A DNA stretch of 64,000 bases from Mycolicibacterium alvei (GTDB taxonomy: Bacteria; Actinomycetota; Actinomycetes; Mycobacteriales; Mycobacteriaceae), in the NCBI RefSeq assembly GCF_010727325.1, contig NZ_AP022565.1, forward strand, positions 3,224,001 through 3,288,000, written 5' to 3'. The position numbers and the translations under genes were made by a program. The notes under the pieces are model-generated. The model had not been told where the DNA came from and made no database searches. It worked only from the letters and a program-made list of their open reading frames with translations. Positions 1 to 7,277 of this stretch are shown one piece after another. Position 1 is the first letter of the stretch. Each line of letters begins with the position of its first letter.

Positions 1-708
1 GGCGAATCCGGGCAACGGATGCTCGCCGAGGTGGTCGCTGCCACCGGCGACAAGTCGACGCTGCAGATCGTGGTGCGCACCCGGTTCTGGGACGAGGCGC
101 TGTCGAATGCCGTACCGCCGGTGAAACAGGTGGTGATTCTCGCGGCCGGACTGGACGCCCGGGCCTACCGGCTGCCGTGGCCCGACGACACCACGGTGTT
201 CGAACTAGATCAGCCCGCGGTGATCGCGGCCAAGGCTGAGGCGCTGGCCGGCGACGAACCGCGCTGCCGGCGGGTGGCCATCGGCGGCGATCTCACCACC
301 GACTGGACCGATACCTTGCGATCCAACGGCTTCGACCCGGAATTGCCTGCCGTCTGGTTGATGGAAGGGCTGCTGCAGTACCTCAACGAGGGTGCCGTGC
401 ACACGCTGTTCGAGCAGGTCGACGCGCTGTCGGCGCCCAGTTCGGTGCTGCTCTACGACATCGTCGGCAAGACACTGCTGGACAGCGTGATGCTGGCCCC
501 GGTCCTCGAAGAGATGTCCCGGAACGGGGCGCCGTGGCTGTTCGGCACCGACGCCCCGGAGCAGCTGTGCGAAACGCTGGGCTGGTCAGCGGTGGTCACC
601 GACGTGGCCGGGCCGGGTAACAAGTGGGGCCGATGGTTCACCCCCACGGTGCCGCTGGACGTTCCGGGCGTACCCCGCGGCTACTTCGTCGTCGCCACCA
701 AGTCCTGA
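1..708 (+). CDS. SAM-dependent methyltransferase, LCM-like family (5' end outside window)
   Basis: Class I S-adenosylmethionine-dependent methyltransferase of the leucine carboxyl methyltransferase-like family, which mycobacteria carry in many copies. The frame is open from the first base, so the start lies upstream; about 235 residues are visible against roughly 280-310 for whole family members. The first in-window ATG is at 19, but TRFWDEAL, normally internal in the family, follows so soon that this is unlikely to be the true start. ILAAGLDARAYRLPWP is the SAM-binding glycine-rich strand with the family's G-x-D-x-R-x-x-R pattern, and FELDQP is the next strand with the acidic residue that binds the SAM ribose. 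The methyl acceptor cannot be told from sequence. It converges on the VOC gene across an inverted repeat. Confidence 0.85.
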   Translation, partial: GESGQRMLAEVVAATGDKSTLQIVVRTRFWDEALSNAVPPVKQVVILAAGLDARAYRLPWPDDTTVFELDQPAVIAAKAEALAGDEPRCRRVAIGGDLTTDWTDTLRSNGFDPELPAVWLMEGLLQYLNEGAVHTLFEQVDALSAPSSVLLYDIVGKTLLDSVMLAPVLEEMSRNGAPWLFGTDAPEQLCETLGWSAVVTDVAGPGNKWGRWFTPTVPLDVPGVPRGYFVVATKS

Positions 709-735
709 CGCCGGCACTCCCTGCTCCCTGCGTCG

Positions 736-809
736 CACTGTGACGAACGTGCAGGCTGCTGTGACCACAGGCGGAGAATGACACAACAAGCTACACGTTC
801 GCCACAGTG
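736..809. repeat. Long-arm inverted repeat in a convergent intergenic space
   Basis: Two 16-base arms (736-751 and 794-809) match as reverse complements at 15 of 16 positions. The left arm reads CACTGTGACGAACGTG. They are separated by 42 bases and lie between the converging methyltransferase and VOC genes. The spacing is long for an intrinsic terminator and there is no T-run, so this looks more like a dispersed palindromic element or remnant, though a terminating RNA structure is possible. Confidence 0.6.
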
Positions 810-820
810 TCGGGAATCGA

Positions 821-1399
821 CTACCCCGCCGCCACCGGCGGACGCCGGTCAGCAGCGGTCTTGGGCGCCGCCTGCACGTCGTTGTCAGCGAATTCCTTGG
901 TCCAGCAAGCGAATTCCAGGGTGATCCCGTCCGGGTCGAGGAAGTAGAACGACCGAACGTAGACCCCGGGATGCACCGTCGCCGACGCCTGCATCGGGCT
1001 GTCGTCGTGGTTGAGCACCGGGCCGACGCGAACACCCTTGGCCTTGAGCTTCTGCCGATACTCGTCGAACTTCTCGGCGGGCACGTGCAGGGCGATGTGG
1101 TTGAGCGATCCGGTGGCGCTGACGAATTCGCCGATGCCGGGAATCGCGGCCGGCGCGGAAATCCCGGGCACGCCGTCGGGTGCCTCACGGAACCAGAAGA
1201 AGGCGATGCAGTCCCCGTTGCCCGCGTCGAAGAAGAAGTGCTGCCCCATGCCGCCGGGCAGATCGAGCGATTTGATCAGGGGCATGCCGAGCACGTTGGT
1301 GTAGAAGTCGACCGTGCGCGCCATGTCCGCGCACACCAGCGCCACATGGTTGATTCCGCCGAACTCGAACTCAGAGTTGGGATTGTTGGGCTTGATCAC
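821..1399 (-). CDS. VOC (glyoxalase/dioxygenase fold) protein, Rv0274-like
   Basis: Vicinal-oxygen-chelate metalloprotein of 192 residues. INHVALVCADMARTVDFY begins the first beta-alpha-beta-beta-beta module and SLNHIALHV the second. The histidines in NHVAL and NHIAL and the glutamate in DPDGITLEF are the expected metal ligands. I chose the GTG at 1399 because GGAGG lies 9 bases before it. The frame can be extended to an ATG at 1462, but that would place the start inside the palindrome at 1448-1473, which is more likely an operator. Length and context match M. tuberculosis Rv0274 (193 residues), which also sits divergently from a TetR gene. The substrate is unknown; the neighbours point to fatty acid or aromatic catabolism. 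Confidence 0.85.
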   Translation of the reverse strand: MIKPNNPNSEFEFGGINHVALVCADMARTVDFYTNVLGMPLIKSLDLPGGMGQHFFFDAGNGDCIAFFWFREAPDGVPGISAPAAIPGIGEFVSATGSLNHIALHVPAEKFDEYRQKLKAKGVRVGPVLNHDDSPMQASATVHPGVYVRSFYFLDPDGITLEFACWTKEFADNDVQAAPKTAADRRPPVAAG

Positions 1400-1447
1400 G
1401 TCGATGAACCTCCGGGGCGAACGCGCCAAGGACTGGCGCAGATGCGA

Positions 1448-1473
1448 ATCTGAATCTAACATCAGATTCAGAT
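1448..1473. promoter_or_regulatory. Perfect palindrome, likely operator of the divergent TetR
   Basis: Ten-base arms ATCTGAATCT and AGATTCAGAT are exact reverse complements around the 6-base spacer AACATC. The site sits in the space shared by the VOC gene and the tetR gene, the usual place for an autoregulated TetR operator controlling both directions. A -10-like TAACAT (1457-1462) overlaps it. Confidence 0.7.
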
Positions 1474-1524
1474 GTGATCAATGGCCGTGCAAGATTTCCC
1501 GGCCCGCCGGGAGTGAGGAAGTCT

Positions 1525-2154
1525 GTGACCGTCAGCCCCCGCACCCCGTTGCCGACCGCGCGTGGCCGCCAGACCCAGGCGGCGATCGACACCGCAGCCC
1601 GTGCGGTGATCGCCCGCAAGGGCATCCTGGCCACCACGATCTCCGACATCGCCTCCGAGGCAGGCCGGTCGGCCGCGTCGTTCTACAACTACTACGCCTC
1701 GAAAGAAGCGATGGTCCGCGAATGGGCCCTGCGATTCCGTAACGAGGCCCGCGAACGCGCCCTTCCCGCGACCGGACCGAACCTGACCAATTGGGAACGC
1801 AGCTACCAGGCCGCCTCCGCCCACTGGACCACCTACCGGCACCGGCTGGCCGAGATCATCGCCGTGTCCCAGATGGCGATGATCGACGACGACTTCGCCG
1901 AATACTGGGACGAAATCTGCCAGCTACCGATCGCCATGATCACCGAGATGGTCAAACATGCTCAGCAGCAAGGATTCTGCCCCGACGACGATGCCCACCT
2001 CACCGCTGTCGCGTTGGTGTCGATGCTCAACCAGTTCTGCTATGTGCAACTGTCCGGCGGCCGGGATGCCGTCGCCGATGACTCCGCCTGCATCACCACC
2101 CTGGCCAACGTGTTCTACCGGACCATCTACCACGAGGAGACCCCCCGCTCATGA
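1525..2154 (+). CDS. TetR/AcrR family regulator, Rv0273c-like
   Basis: Transcriptional repressor of 209 residues. The N-terminal helix-turn-helix is clear: IASEAGRSAASFYNYYASKE is the recognition region. The C-terminal half is the divergent ligand-binding domain. The frame is open back to a GTG at 1474 that abuts the palindrome. I prefer the GTG at 1525, which has GAGGAAG just upstream and gives a length close to Rv0273c (206 residues). Its stop overlaps the ATG of the hydrolase (ATGA), so the two are translationally coupled. It probably binds the palindrome at 1448-1473 and controls the VOC gene and its own operon through fadE6; the ligand is probably an acyl-CoA or the hydrolase substrate (inference). 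Confidence 0.85.
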   Translation: MTVSPRTPLPTARGRQTQAAIDTAARAVIARKGILATTISDIASEAGRSAASFYNYYASKEAMVREWALRFRNEARERALPATGPNLTNWERSYQAASAHWTTYRHRLAEIIAVSQMAMIDDDFAEYWDEICQLPIAMITEMVKHAQQQGFCPDDDAHLTAVALVSMLNQFCYVQLSGGRDAVADDSACITTLANVFYRTIYHEETPRS

Positions 2155-3278
2155 CCAATGCGTCACCGGAAGTGGTTCGCGAGTTCATCGGCCTGGAATC
2201 GCCTACGGCCCAGCGCGCGGGTGCGGGCGGATACCCCTGCCAGGGCCTCTATTATCGGAGCGCGGACCACAAGCCCACGGTCGCGGTAATCGCCACGCAT
2301 TACCAGATCGACTTCTCCGAGCACTACATCGCCGACTACCTGGCGAGCAGGGGCGTCGGTTTCCTCGGCTGGAACACCCGGTTCCGCGGCTTCGAAAGCA
2401 GCTTCCTGCTCGACCACGCCCTGGTCGACATCGGGGTCGGGGTGCGCTGGCTGCGCGAGGTCGAGGGGATTGAAACCGTTGTTCTGCTGGGTAATTCCGG
2501 TGGCGGTTCCTTGATGGCGGCCTATCAGTCCCAGGCGGTCGAGCCGAACGTACAGCCACTCGAGGGCATGCGGCCGGCGACGGGCCTGACCGAACTGCCG
2601 CCCGCCGACGGGTATGTGGCCAGCGCGGCCCATCCGGGCCGCCCGGACGTGCTGACCGCCTGGATGGACGCCTCCGTCGTCGACGAGAACGACGCCATCG
2701 CCGGCGACCCCGACTTGGACCTGTTCGACGAGCGCAACCCGGCACCCTTTTCGGCCGAGTTCGTGGCGCGCTACTGCGCGGCGCAGGTCGCGCGCAACGA
2801 GAAGATCACCGACTGGGCCGAGGACGAACTCAAAAGGATTCAGGCGGCGGGGTATTCGGACCGGCCGTTCACCGTGATGCGCACCTGGGCCGACCCGCGG
2901 ATGGTCGATCCGACGATCGAGCCGACCAACAGGCAGCCCAACCTCTGCTATGCCGGGGTACCGATCAAGGCCAACCGGTCGGCCCGGGGCATCGCCGCGG
3001 CCACCACCGTGCGCAACTGGATCGGCATGTGGAGCCTGCGCCACGCCCAGACCCGGGCCGAGCCGCACCTCACCCGGATCACCTGCCCGGCCCTGGTGAT
3101 CAACGCCGGGCAGGACACGGGCGTGTACCCGTCCGACGCCCGACGCATCTACGACGCGCTGGCGAGCACGGACAAGTCCCAATGCTCGATCGACACCGAT
3201 CATTACTTCACCACTCCGGGCGCGCGCGACGAGCAGGCCGATACCATCGCCCGATGGATCACGAAGCGGTGGCGGTGA
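2151..3278 (+). CDS. Alpha/beta hydrolase, Rv0272c-like
   Basis: Cytosolic hydrolase of 375 residues with no signal peptide. VVLLGNSGGGS gives the nucleophile elbow with Ser116. INAGQDTGVYPSD supplies the likely acid Asp322, and DTDHYFT the likely base His351. The length matches M. tuberculosis Rv0272c (377 residues), which lies beside the same tetR and fadE6 genes. The start overlaps the tetR stop by four bases and the end overlaps the hydroxyacid dehydrogenase, so the genes form one operon. It may hydrolyse an ester, a thioester or a ring-cleavage product that feeds the fadE6/fadD2 pathway. The exact reaction is not evident. Confidence 0.8.
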   Translation: MTNASPEVVREFIGLESPTAQRAGAGGYPCQGLYYRSADHKPTVAVIATHYQIDFSEHYIADYLASRGVGFLGWNTRFRGFESSFLLDHALVDIGVGVRWLREVEGIETVVLLGNSGGGSLMAAYQSQAVEPNVQPLEGMRPATGLTELPPADGYVASAAHPGRPDVLTAWMDASVVDENDAIAGDPDLDLFDERNPAPFSAEFVARYCAAQVARNEKITDWAEDELKRIQAAGYSDRPFTVMRTWADPRMVDPTIEPTNRQPNLCYAGVPIKANRSARGIAAATTVRNWIGMWSLRHAQTRAEPHLTRITCPALVINAGQDTGVYPSDARRIYDALASTDKSQCSIDTDHYFTTPGARDEQADTIARWITKRWR

Positions 3279-4243
3279 ACCCCGGCCGGATCAAGGTCCT
3301 GGCCCACTTCACCCCCGGTGACAAGGTGATGGATTTTCTTGCCCCCCATCGGGACTGGCTCGATGTGACGTTCTGCGCCGAGGACGACGACACTACGTTC
3401 TACCGGGAACTGCCCGCGGCCGAGGTGCTCTGGCATGTGTTGCGACCGGTTTCCGGTGACGACCTGGAGCGCGGGCTGCGGCTGCGACTGGTGCACAAGC
3501 TGGGCGCCGGGGTGAACACCATCGACGTCGACACCGCCGGCCAACTGGGCATCCTGGTGGCCAACATGCCCGGCGCCAATGCGCCGTCGGTGGCCGAGGG
3601 CACCGTGCTGCTGATGCTGGCAGCGCTGCGCCGGTTGCCCGAACTCGACCGCGCCACCCGGGACGGCACGGGCTGGCCGTCGGATCACAGCCTGGGCGAA
3701 ACCGTGCGTGACATCGGCGGCTGCACAGTGGGCCTGGTCGGCTACGGCAATATCGCCAAGCGGGTCGAGAAGATCGTGGTGGCGATGGGTGCCGACCCGT
3801 CACAGGTGATCCACACCAGCACCCGCGACACCGGTCATCCGCAGTGGCGCAGCCTGCCAGACCTGTTGGCCGCCAGCGACATCGTCTCGCTGCACCTCCC
3901 GCTGACCGAGGCCACCCGAGGCCTCCTCGACAGACAGGCTCTGGCATCGATGAAGCCCGGCGCCGTCGTCGTCAACACCGCGCGCGGCCCGATCATCGAC
4001 GAGCCCGACCTCGTCGAGGCACTGCGCACCGGGCAGGTCGCCTCGGCCGGCCTCGATGTGTTCGCACAGGAGCCGGTAGCGCCCGGCAACCCCCTGCTTG
4101 AGCTGCCCAATGTGGTGCTGACGCCGCATGTCACCTGGTACACGGCCGACACCATGCGGCGGTATCTGACCATGGCGGTGGACAATTGCCGGCGCATTCA
4201 TGATGGAGAACCGTTGGCCAACGTAGTTAACGGGGTGAGATAG
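3254..4243 (+). CDS. D-isomer-specific 2-hydroxyacid dehydrogenase
   Basis: NAD(P)-dependent dehydrogenase that interconverts a 2-oxoacid and a D-2-hydroxyacid; 329 residues, the normal length. VGLVGYGNIAKRV holds the dinucleotide-binding glycines (Gly160, Gly163, Gly165). The catalytic set is Arg244 in TARGPI, Glu273 in AQEPV and His292 in TPHVTWY. Start choice is between the ATG at 3254 and a GTG at 3275 that would overlap the hydrolase stop as GTGA; either puts the gene in the same operon. As I remember it, M. tuberculosis has no such gene between Rv0272c and fadE6, so this looks like an insertion into, or loss from, a conserved block. Substrate unknown. Confidence 0.85.
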   Translation: MDHEAVAVNPGRIKVLAHFTPGDKVMDFLAPHRDWLDVTFCAEDDDTTFYRELPAAEVLWHVLRPVSGDDLERGLRLRLVHKLGAGVNTIDVDTAGQLGILVANMPGANAPSVAEGTVLLMLAALRRLPELDRATRDGTGWPSDHSLGETVRDIGGCTVGLVGYGNIAKRVEKIVVAMGADPSQVIHTSTRDTGHPQWRSLPDLLAASDIVSLHLPLTEATRGLLDRQALASMKPGAVVVNTARGPIIDEPDLVEALRTGQVASAGLDVFAQEPVAPGNPLLELPNVVLTPHVTWYTADTMRRYLTMAVDNCRRIHDGEPLANVVNGVR

Positions 4244-4322
4244 GCCGCCGGAGTGGCGCGCGTCACGTCGGGGTACCCTCGGCCCAACCGACCGGTTAAT
4301 GGACCCCGGATGGAGGAACCGC

Positions 4323-6518
4323 ATGCCTATTGCGATCACGTCTGAGCACAGCGATCTGGCCGATTCTGTTCGGTCCCTGGTGGCCAGGGTGGCGCCGTCG
4401 GAGGTGCTGCACGAAGCGCTCGAGACTCCGATCCCCAATCCCCCGCCGTACTGGAAAGCCGCGGCCGAGCAGGGACTGCAGGGCGTCCACCTCGCGGAAT
4501 CCGTTGGCGGGCAAGGTTTCGGCATCCTGGAGCTAGCCATCACACTGGCTGAGTTCGGCTACGGAGCGGTGCCCGGGCCCTTCGTCCCGTCGGCGATTGC
4601 CGGCGCGCTCATCTCGGCCGGCAACCCCGAGGCCACGGTCCTCAGCGGCCTGGCCTCCGGCGAGACCATCGCGGCCTATGCCATCGACTCCGGTCTGACC
4701 GCGACCCGCCACGGTGACGGCCTGGTCATCCGCGGTGAGGCCCGGGCGGTGCCCGCCGCGGCGCAGGCGTCGATCCTGGTGCTCCCGGTCGCGATCGAAT
4801 CCGGCGTCCAATGGGTGGTGCTGGACGCCGCCCAGTTGGAGATCGAGCCGGTGCGCAGCGTCGACCCGTTGCGCCCACTGGCCCACGTGCGGGCCAACGC
4901 CGTCGAGGTCGAGGCCGACCGGGTGCTGTCCGACCTGAGCCGCGCCCACGCGAGGGCACTGATCACCACACTGCTGTCGGCGGAGGCGATCGGTGTCGCG
5001 CGTTGGGCCACCGACACGGCCACCGCGTACGCGAAGATCCGCGAACAGTTCGGCAGGCCGATCGGCCAGTTCCAGGCGATCAAGCACAAGTGCGCCGGGA
5101 TGATCGCCGACACCGAGCGCGCTACCGCCGCCGTCTGGGACGCCGCCCGGGCGTTGGACGACGCCCAGGAAGACCCCTCGGCAACAACCCATTTCGAGTT
5201 CGCCGCAGCGGTGGCCGCCACCCTGGCACCTGCCGCCGCACAACACACCACTCAGGACTGCATCCAGGTGCACGGCGGAATCGGATTCACCTGGGAACAC
5301 GACACAAACGTCTATTACCGACGCGCCCTGGTGCTGGCCGCCTGTTTCGGCCGGGCCTCGGACTACCCGCAGGCCGTGGTCGATACCGCGACCGCCACCG
5401 GGATGCGTCTGGTCGATATCGACCTCGATCCCGACACCGAGAAGCTGCGTGACGAGATCCGCGCGGAAGTCGCTGCACTGAAAGAGATTCCGAGCGGGGC
5501 CGAACGCAACACCGCGATCGCCGAGGGCGGGTGGGTGCAGCCACACCTGCCCAAGCCGTGGGGTCGCGCGTCCGAGCCGATCGAGCAGATCATCATCGCC
5601 CAGGAATTCAGCAGCGGCCGAGTGCGGCGGCCACAGATGGGTATCGCCTCCTGGATCATCCCGTCGATCGTGGCGTTCGGCACCGATGAGCAGAAGCAGC
5701 GATTCCTGTCACCGACGTTCCGCGGCGAGATGATCTGGTGCCAGCTGTTTTCCGAGCCGGGTGCGGGTTCCGACCTGGCCAGCCTGACCACCAAGGCCAC
5801 CAAGGTCGACGGCGGCTGGCGGATCACCGGACAGAAGATCTGGACGACGGGTGCTCAATACTCGGCGTGGGGTGCGCTGCTGGCGCGGACGGACTCGCAC
5901 GCTCCGAAGCACAACGGCATCACCTACTTCCTGCTGGACATGAAGGCTCCCGGCGTCGAGGTGAAGCCGCTGCGTGAGTTGACCGGCAACGCGATGTTCA
6001 ACACCGTGTTCATCGACGACGTATTCGTGCCCGACAACATGGTGCTCGGCGAGGTCAACCGGGGCTGGGAGGTCAGCCGCAACACGCTGACCAACGAGCG
6101 GGTGTCGATCGGCAGCAGTGAGCCGCCGTTCCTGGCCAACCTCGAGCAGTTCGTGGCCTTCCTCGGTGCGGGCCAGTTCGACCAGATCGACCAGAATCGC
6201 GCGGGCCAACTGATCGCGGAAGGCCATGCCGCCCGCGTACTGAACCTGCGGTCCACCCTGCTGACGTTGGCCGGCGGCGACGCCATGCCGGCCGCGGCGA
6301 TCTCGAAGCTGTTGTCGATGAAGACCGGTCAGGGGTATGCGGAGTTCGCGGTCGCGTCCTTCGGCACCGACGGCGCCGTCGGCGATCCCGAGCAGGAATT
6401 CGGCCGCTGGGCCGAGTACCTGTTGGCCAGCCGCGCCACCACGATCTACGGCGGTACCACCGAGGTTCAGCTCAACATCATCGCCGAACGTCTGCTGGGC
6501 CTGCCCCGCGATCCGTAA
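4323..6518 (+). CDS. fadE6: Fused two-domain acyl-CoA dehydrogenase FadE6
   Basis: FAD-dependent acyl-CoA dehydrogenase made of two ACAD halves in one chain of 731 residues, the remembered length of M. tuberculosis FadE6 (Rv0271c). The N-terminal half (about 1-360) ends with REQFGRPIGQFQAIKHK and QVHGGIGFTWEHD, typical of the ACAD C-terminal helical domain. The second half (about 370-731) carries the flavin-contact segment CQLFSEPGAGSDLASLTTKA and WTTGAQ, and ends with TTIYGGTTEVQLNIIAERLLG. The ATG at 4323 has a GGAGG 5-9 bases upstream. It carries out the first step of beta-oxidation of an unidentified acyl-CoA. Gene order with fadD2 suggests the two act on the same substrate. The fused layout resembles FadE34-type and heteromeric FadE pairs. 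Confidence 0.85.
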   Translation: MPIAITSEHSDLADSVRSLVARVAPSEVLHEALETPIPNPPPYWKAAAEQGLQGVHLAESVGGQGFGILELAITLAEFGYGAVPGPFVPSAIAGALISAGNPEATVLSGLASGETIAAYAIDSGLTATRHGDGLVIRGEARAVPAAAQASILVLPVAIESGVQWVVLDAAQLEIEPVRSVDPLRPLAHVRANAVEVEADRVLSDLSRAHARALITTLLSAEAIGVARWATDTATAYAKIREQFGRPIGQFQAIKHKCAGMIADTERATAAVWDAARALDDAQEDPSATTHFEFAAAVAATLAPAAAQHTTQDCIQVHGGIGFTWEHDTNVYYRRALVLAACFGRASDYPQAVVDTATATGMRLVDIDLDPDTEKLRDEIRAEVAALKEIPSGAERNTAIAEGGWVQPHLPKPWGRASEPIEQIIIAQEFSSGRVRRPQMGIASWIIPSIVAFGTDEQKQRFLSPTFRGEMIWCQLFSEPGAGSDLASLTTKATKVDGGWRITGQKIWTTGAQYSAWGALLARTDSHAPKHNGITYFLLDMKAPGVEVKPLRELTGNAMFNTVFIDDVFVPDNMVLGEVNRGWEVSRNTLTNERVSIGSSEPPFLANLEQFVAFLGAGQFDQIDQNRAGQLIAEGHAARVLNLRSTLLTLAGGDAMPAAAISKLLSMKTGQGYAEFAVASFGTDGAVGDPEQEFGRWAEYLLASRATTIYGGTTEVQLNIIAERLLGLPRDP

Positions 6519-6583
6519 CTTTCTCTGCGGTGTCAGGCGTACCGTCGAAATAGGCGCCTACCAGAAACGGTTGACACTCAACG

Positions 6584-6871
6584 ATGAGCACGTCACGACA
6601 ACGCATTCTGCGCCCGATACTGCTGGGCGCAGCGGCGCTGTCGGTCGTCATCGCGCCGACTGCGGTGTCGGGGCAGGTCTCCCCGGGGCCCGCCGAAACC
6701 CGCGCCGACCCGTGTGTGAACGGGGTCATCCCGTGGAACCCGTATGTGGTGAACTGCAATCTGCAACCCCGGCCACCCCGGGTCCGCGGATCGGCTCCCG
6801 ACGCCGGCGCCATCATCGCGTGCCGAGACCGGCCGGGGTGCCTGGCCTGGTACATCAATGGGCCGCCGTGA
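6584..6871 (+). CDS. Small secreted cysteine-containing protein
   Basis: Protein of 95 residues with a Sec-type signal peptide: basic start MSTSRQR, hydrophobic ILLGAAALSVVIAPTAV, and a likely cut around residues 29-40. The mature part is short and proline-rich with four cysteines (in DPCVNG, VNCNLQ, IACRDR and PGCLAW), suggesting two disulfides. I do not recognise a named family; small secreted proteins of this style are common in mycobacteria. It lies just after fadE6 with no clear Shine-Dalgarno sequence and 17 bases before the next gene. Confidence 0.65.
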   Translation: MSTSRQRILRPILLGAAALSVVIAPTAVSGQVSPGPAETRADPCVNGVIPWNPYVVNCNLQPRPPRVRGSAPDAGAIIACRDRPGCLAWYINGPP

Positions 6872-6888
6872 GGAGGTGAGCGGAAGAT

Positions 6889-7200
6889 ATGGGTAGCGAC
6901 GAGAACGATGTCGAAAAGCGTTGGCACGACCCGGAGATGTTCCGCTCGGCGGTGGGTTACGTGGTCGCGGTCGTCGCCCTTGCCGGCTTGGCGCTGACGT
7001 TCTACGCCTTTGACCACTCCCTGCTCTCGGCGACGCTGGTGCCGACAATTCTGTTCGTCGGGGGTGTCGGCGCATTCGTCCGCACCTACCAGGTGTGGAA
7101 GGCCGAGGGCACCTGGCCGATCTGGCAGGGCGCAGGCTGGTTCCTGCTGGCGCTGTCGCTGATGTGCCTGGCAGTACCGGGCACCGCGATGCTCGCCTGA
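6889..7200 (+). CDS. Small conserved membrane protein
   Basis: Protein of 103 residues with three predicted membrane segments: about residues 21-44, 47-66 and 79-102. The N-terminus is charged (DENDVEKRWHDPE) and likely cytosolic. No enzymatic motif is seen and I do not recognise the family. A purine-rich leader with GGAGG lies upstream of the ATG. It converges on fadD2. Confidence 0.65.
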   Translation: MGSDENDVEKRWHDPEMFRSAVGYVVAVVALAGLALTFYAFDHSLLSATLVPTILFVGGVGAFVRTYQVWKAEGTWPIWQGAGWFLLALSLMCLAVPGTAMLA

Positions 7201-7212
7201 GCTATGTCCAGT

Positions 7213-7259
7213 GGCCACTTATTGCACGCGATCGACGAAAATCCGTACCGCAAGTGGCC
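7213..7259. repeat. Inverted repeat between convergent genes
   Basis: GGCCACTT (7213-7220) and AAGTGGCC (7252-7259) are exact reverse complements 31 bases apart, in the 77-base gap between the membrane gene and the end of fadD2. The left arm itself lies in the palindrome AGTGGCCACT. No T-run follows. It may be a structured transcript end or a small dispersed element. Confidence 0.4.
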
Positions 7260-7277
7260 GTTCGACGCTCAACGCCC

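Noticed and set aside
2163..3203. Long minus-strand open frame over the hydrolase gene
   Set aside because: High-GC antisense shadow; no motifs and no ribosome site.
4533..5546. Long minus-strand open frame over fadE6
   Set aside because: Antisense shadow; the plus strand carries ACAD motifs throughout.
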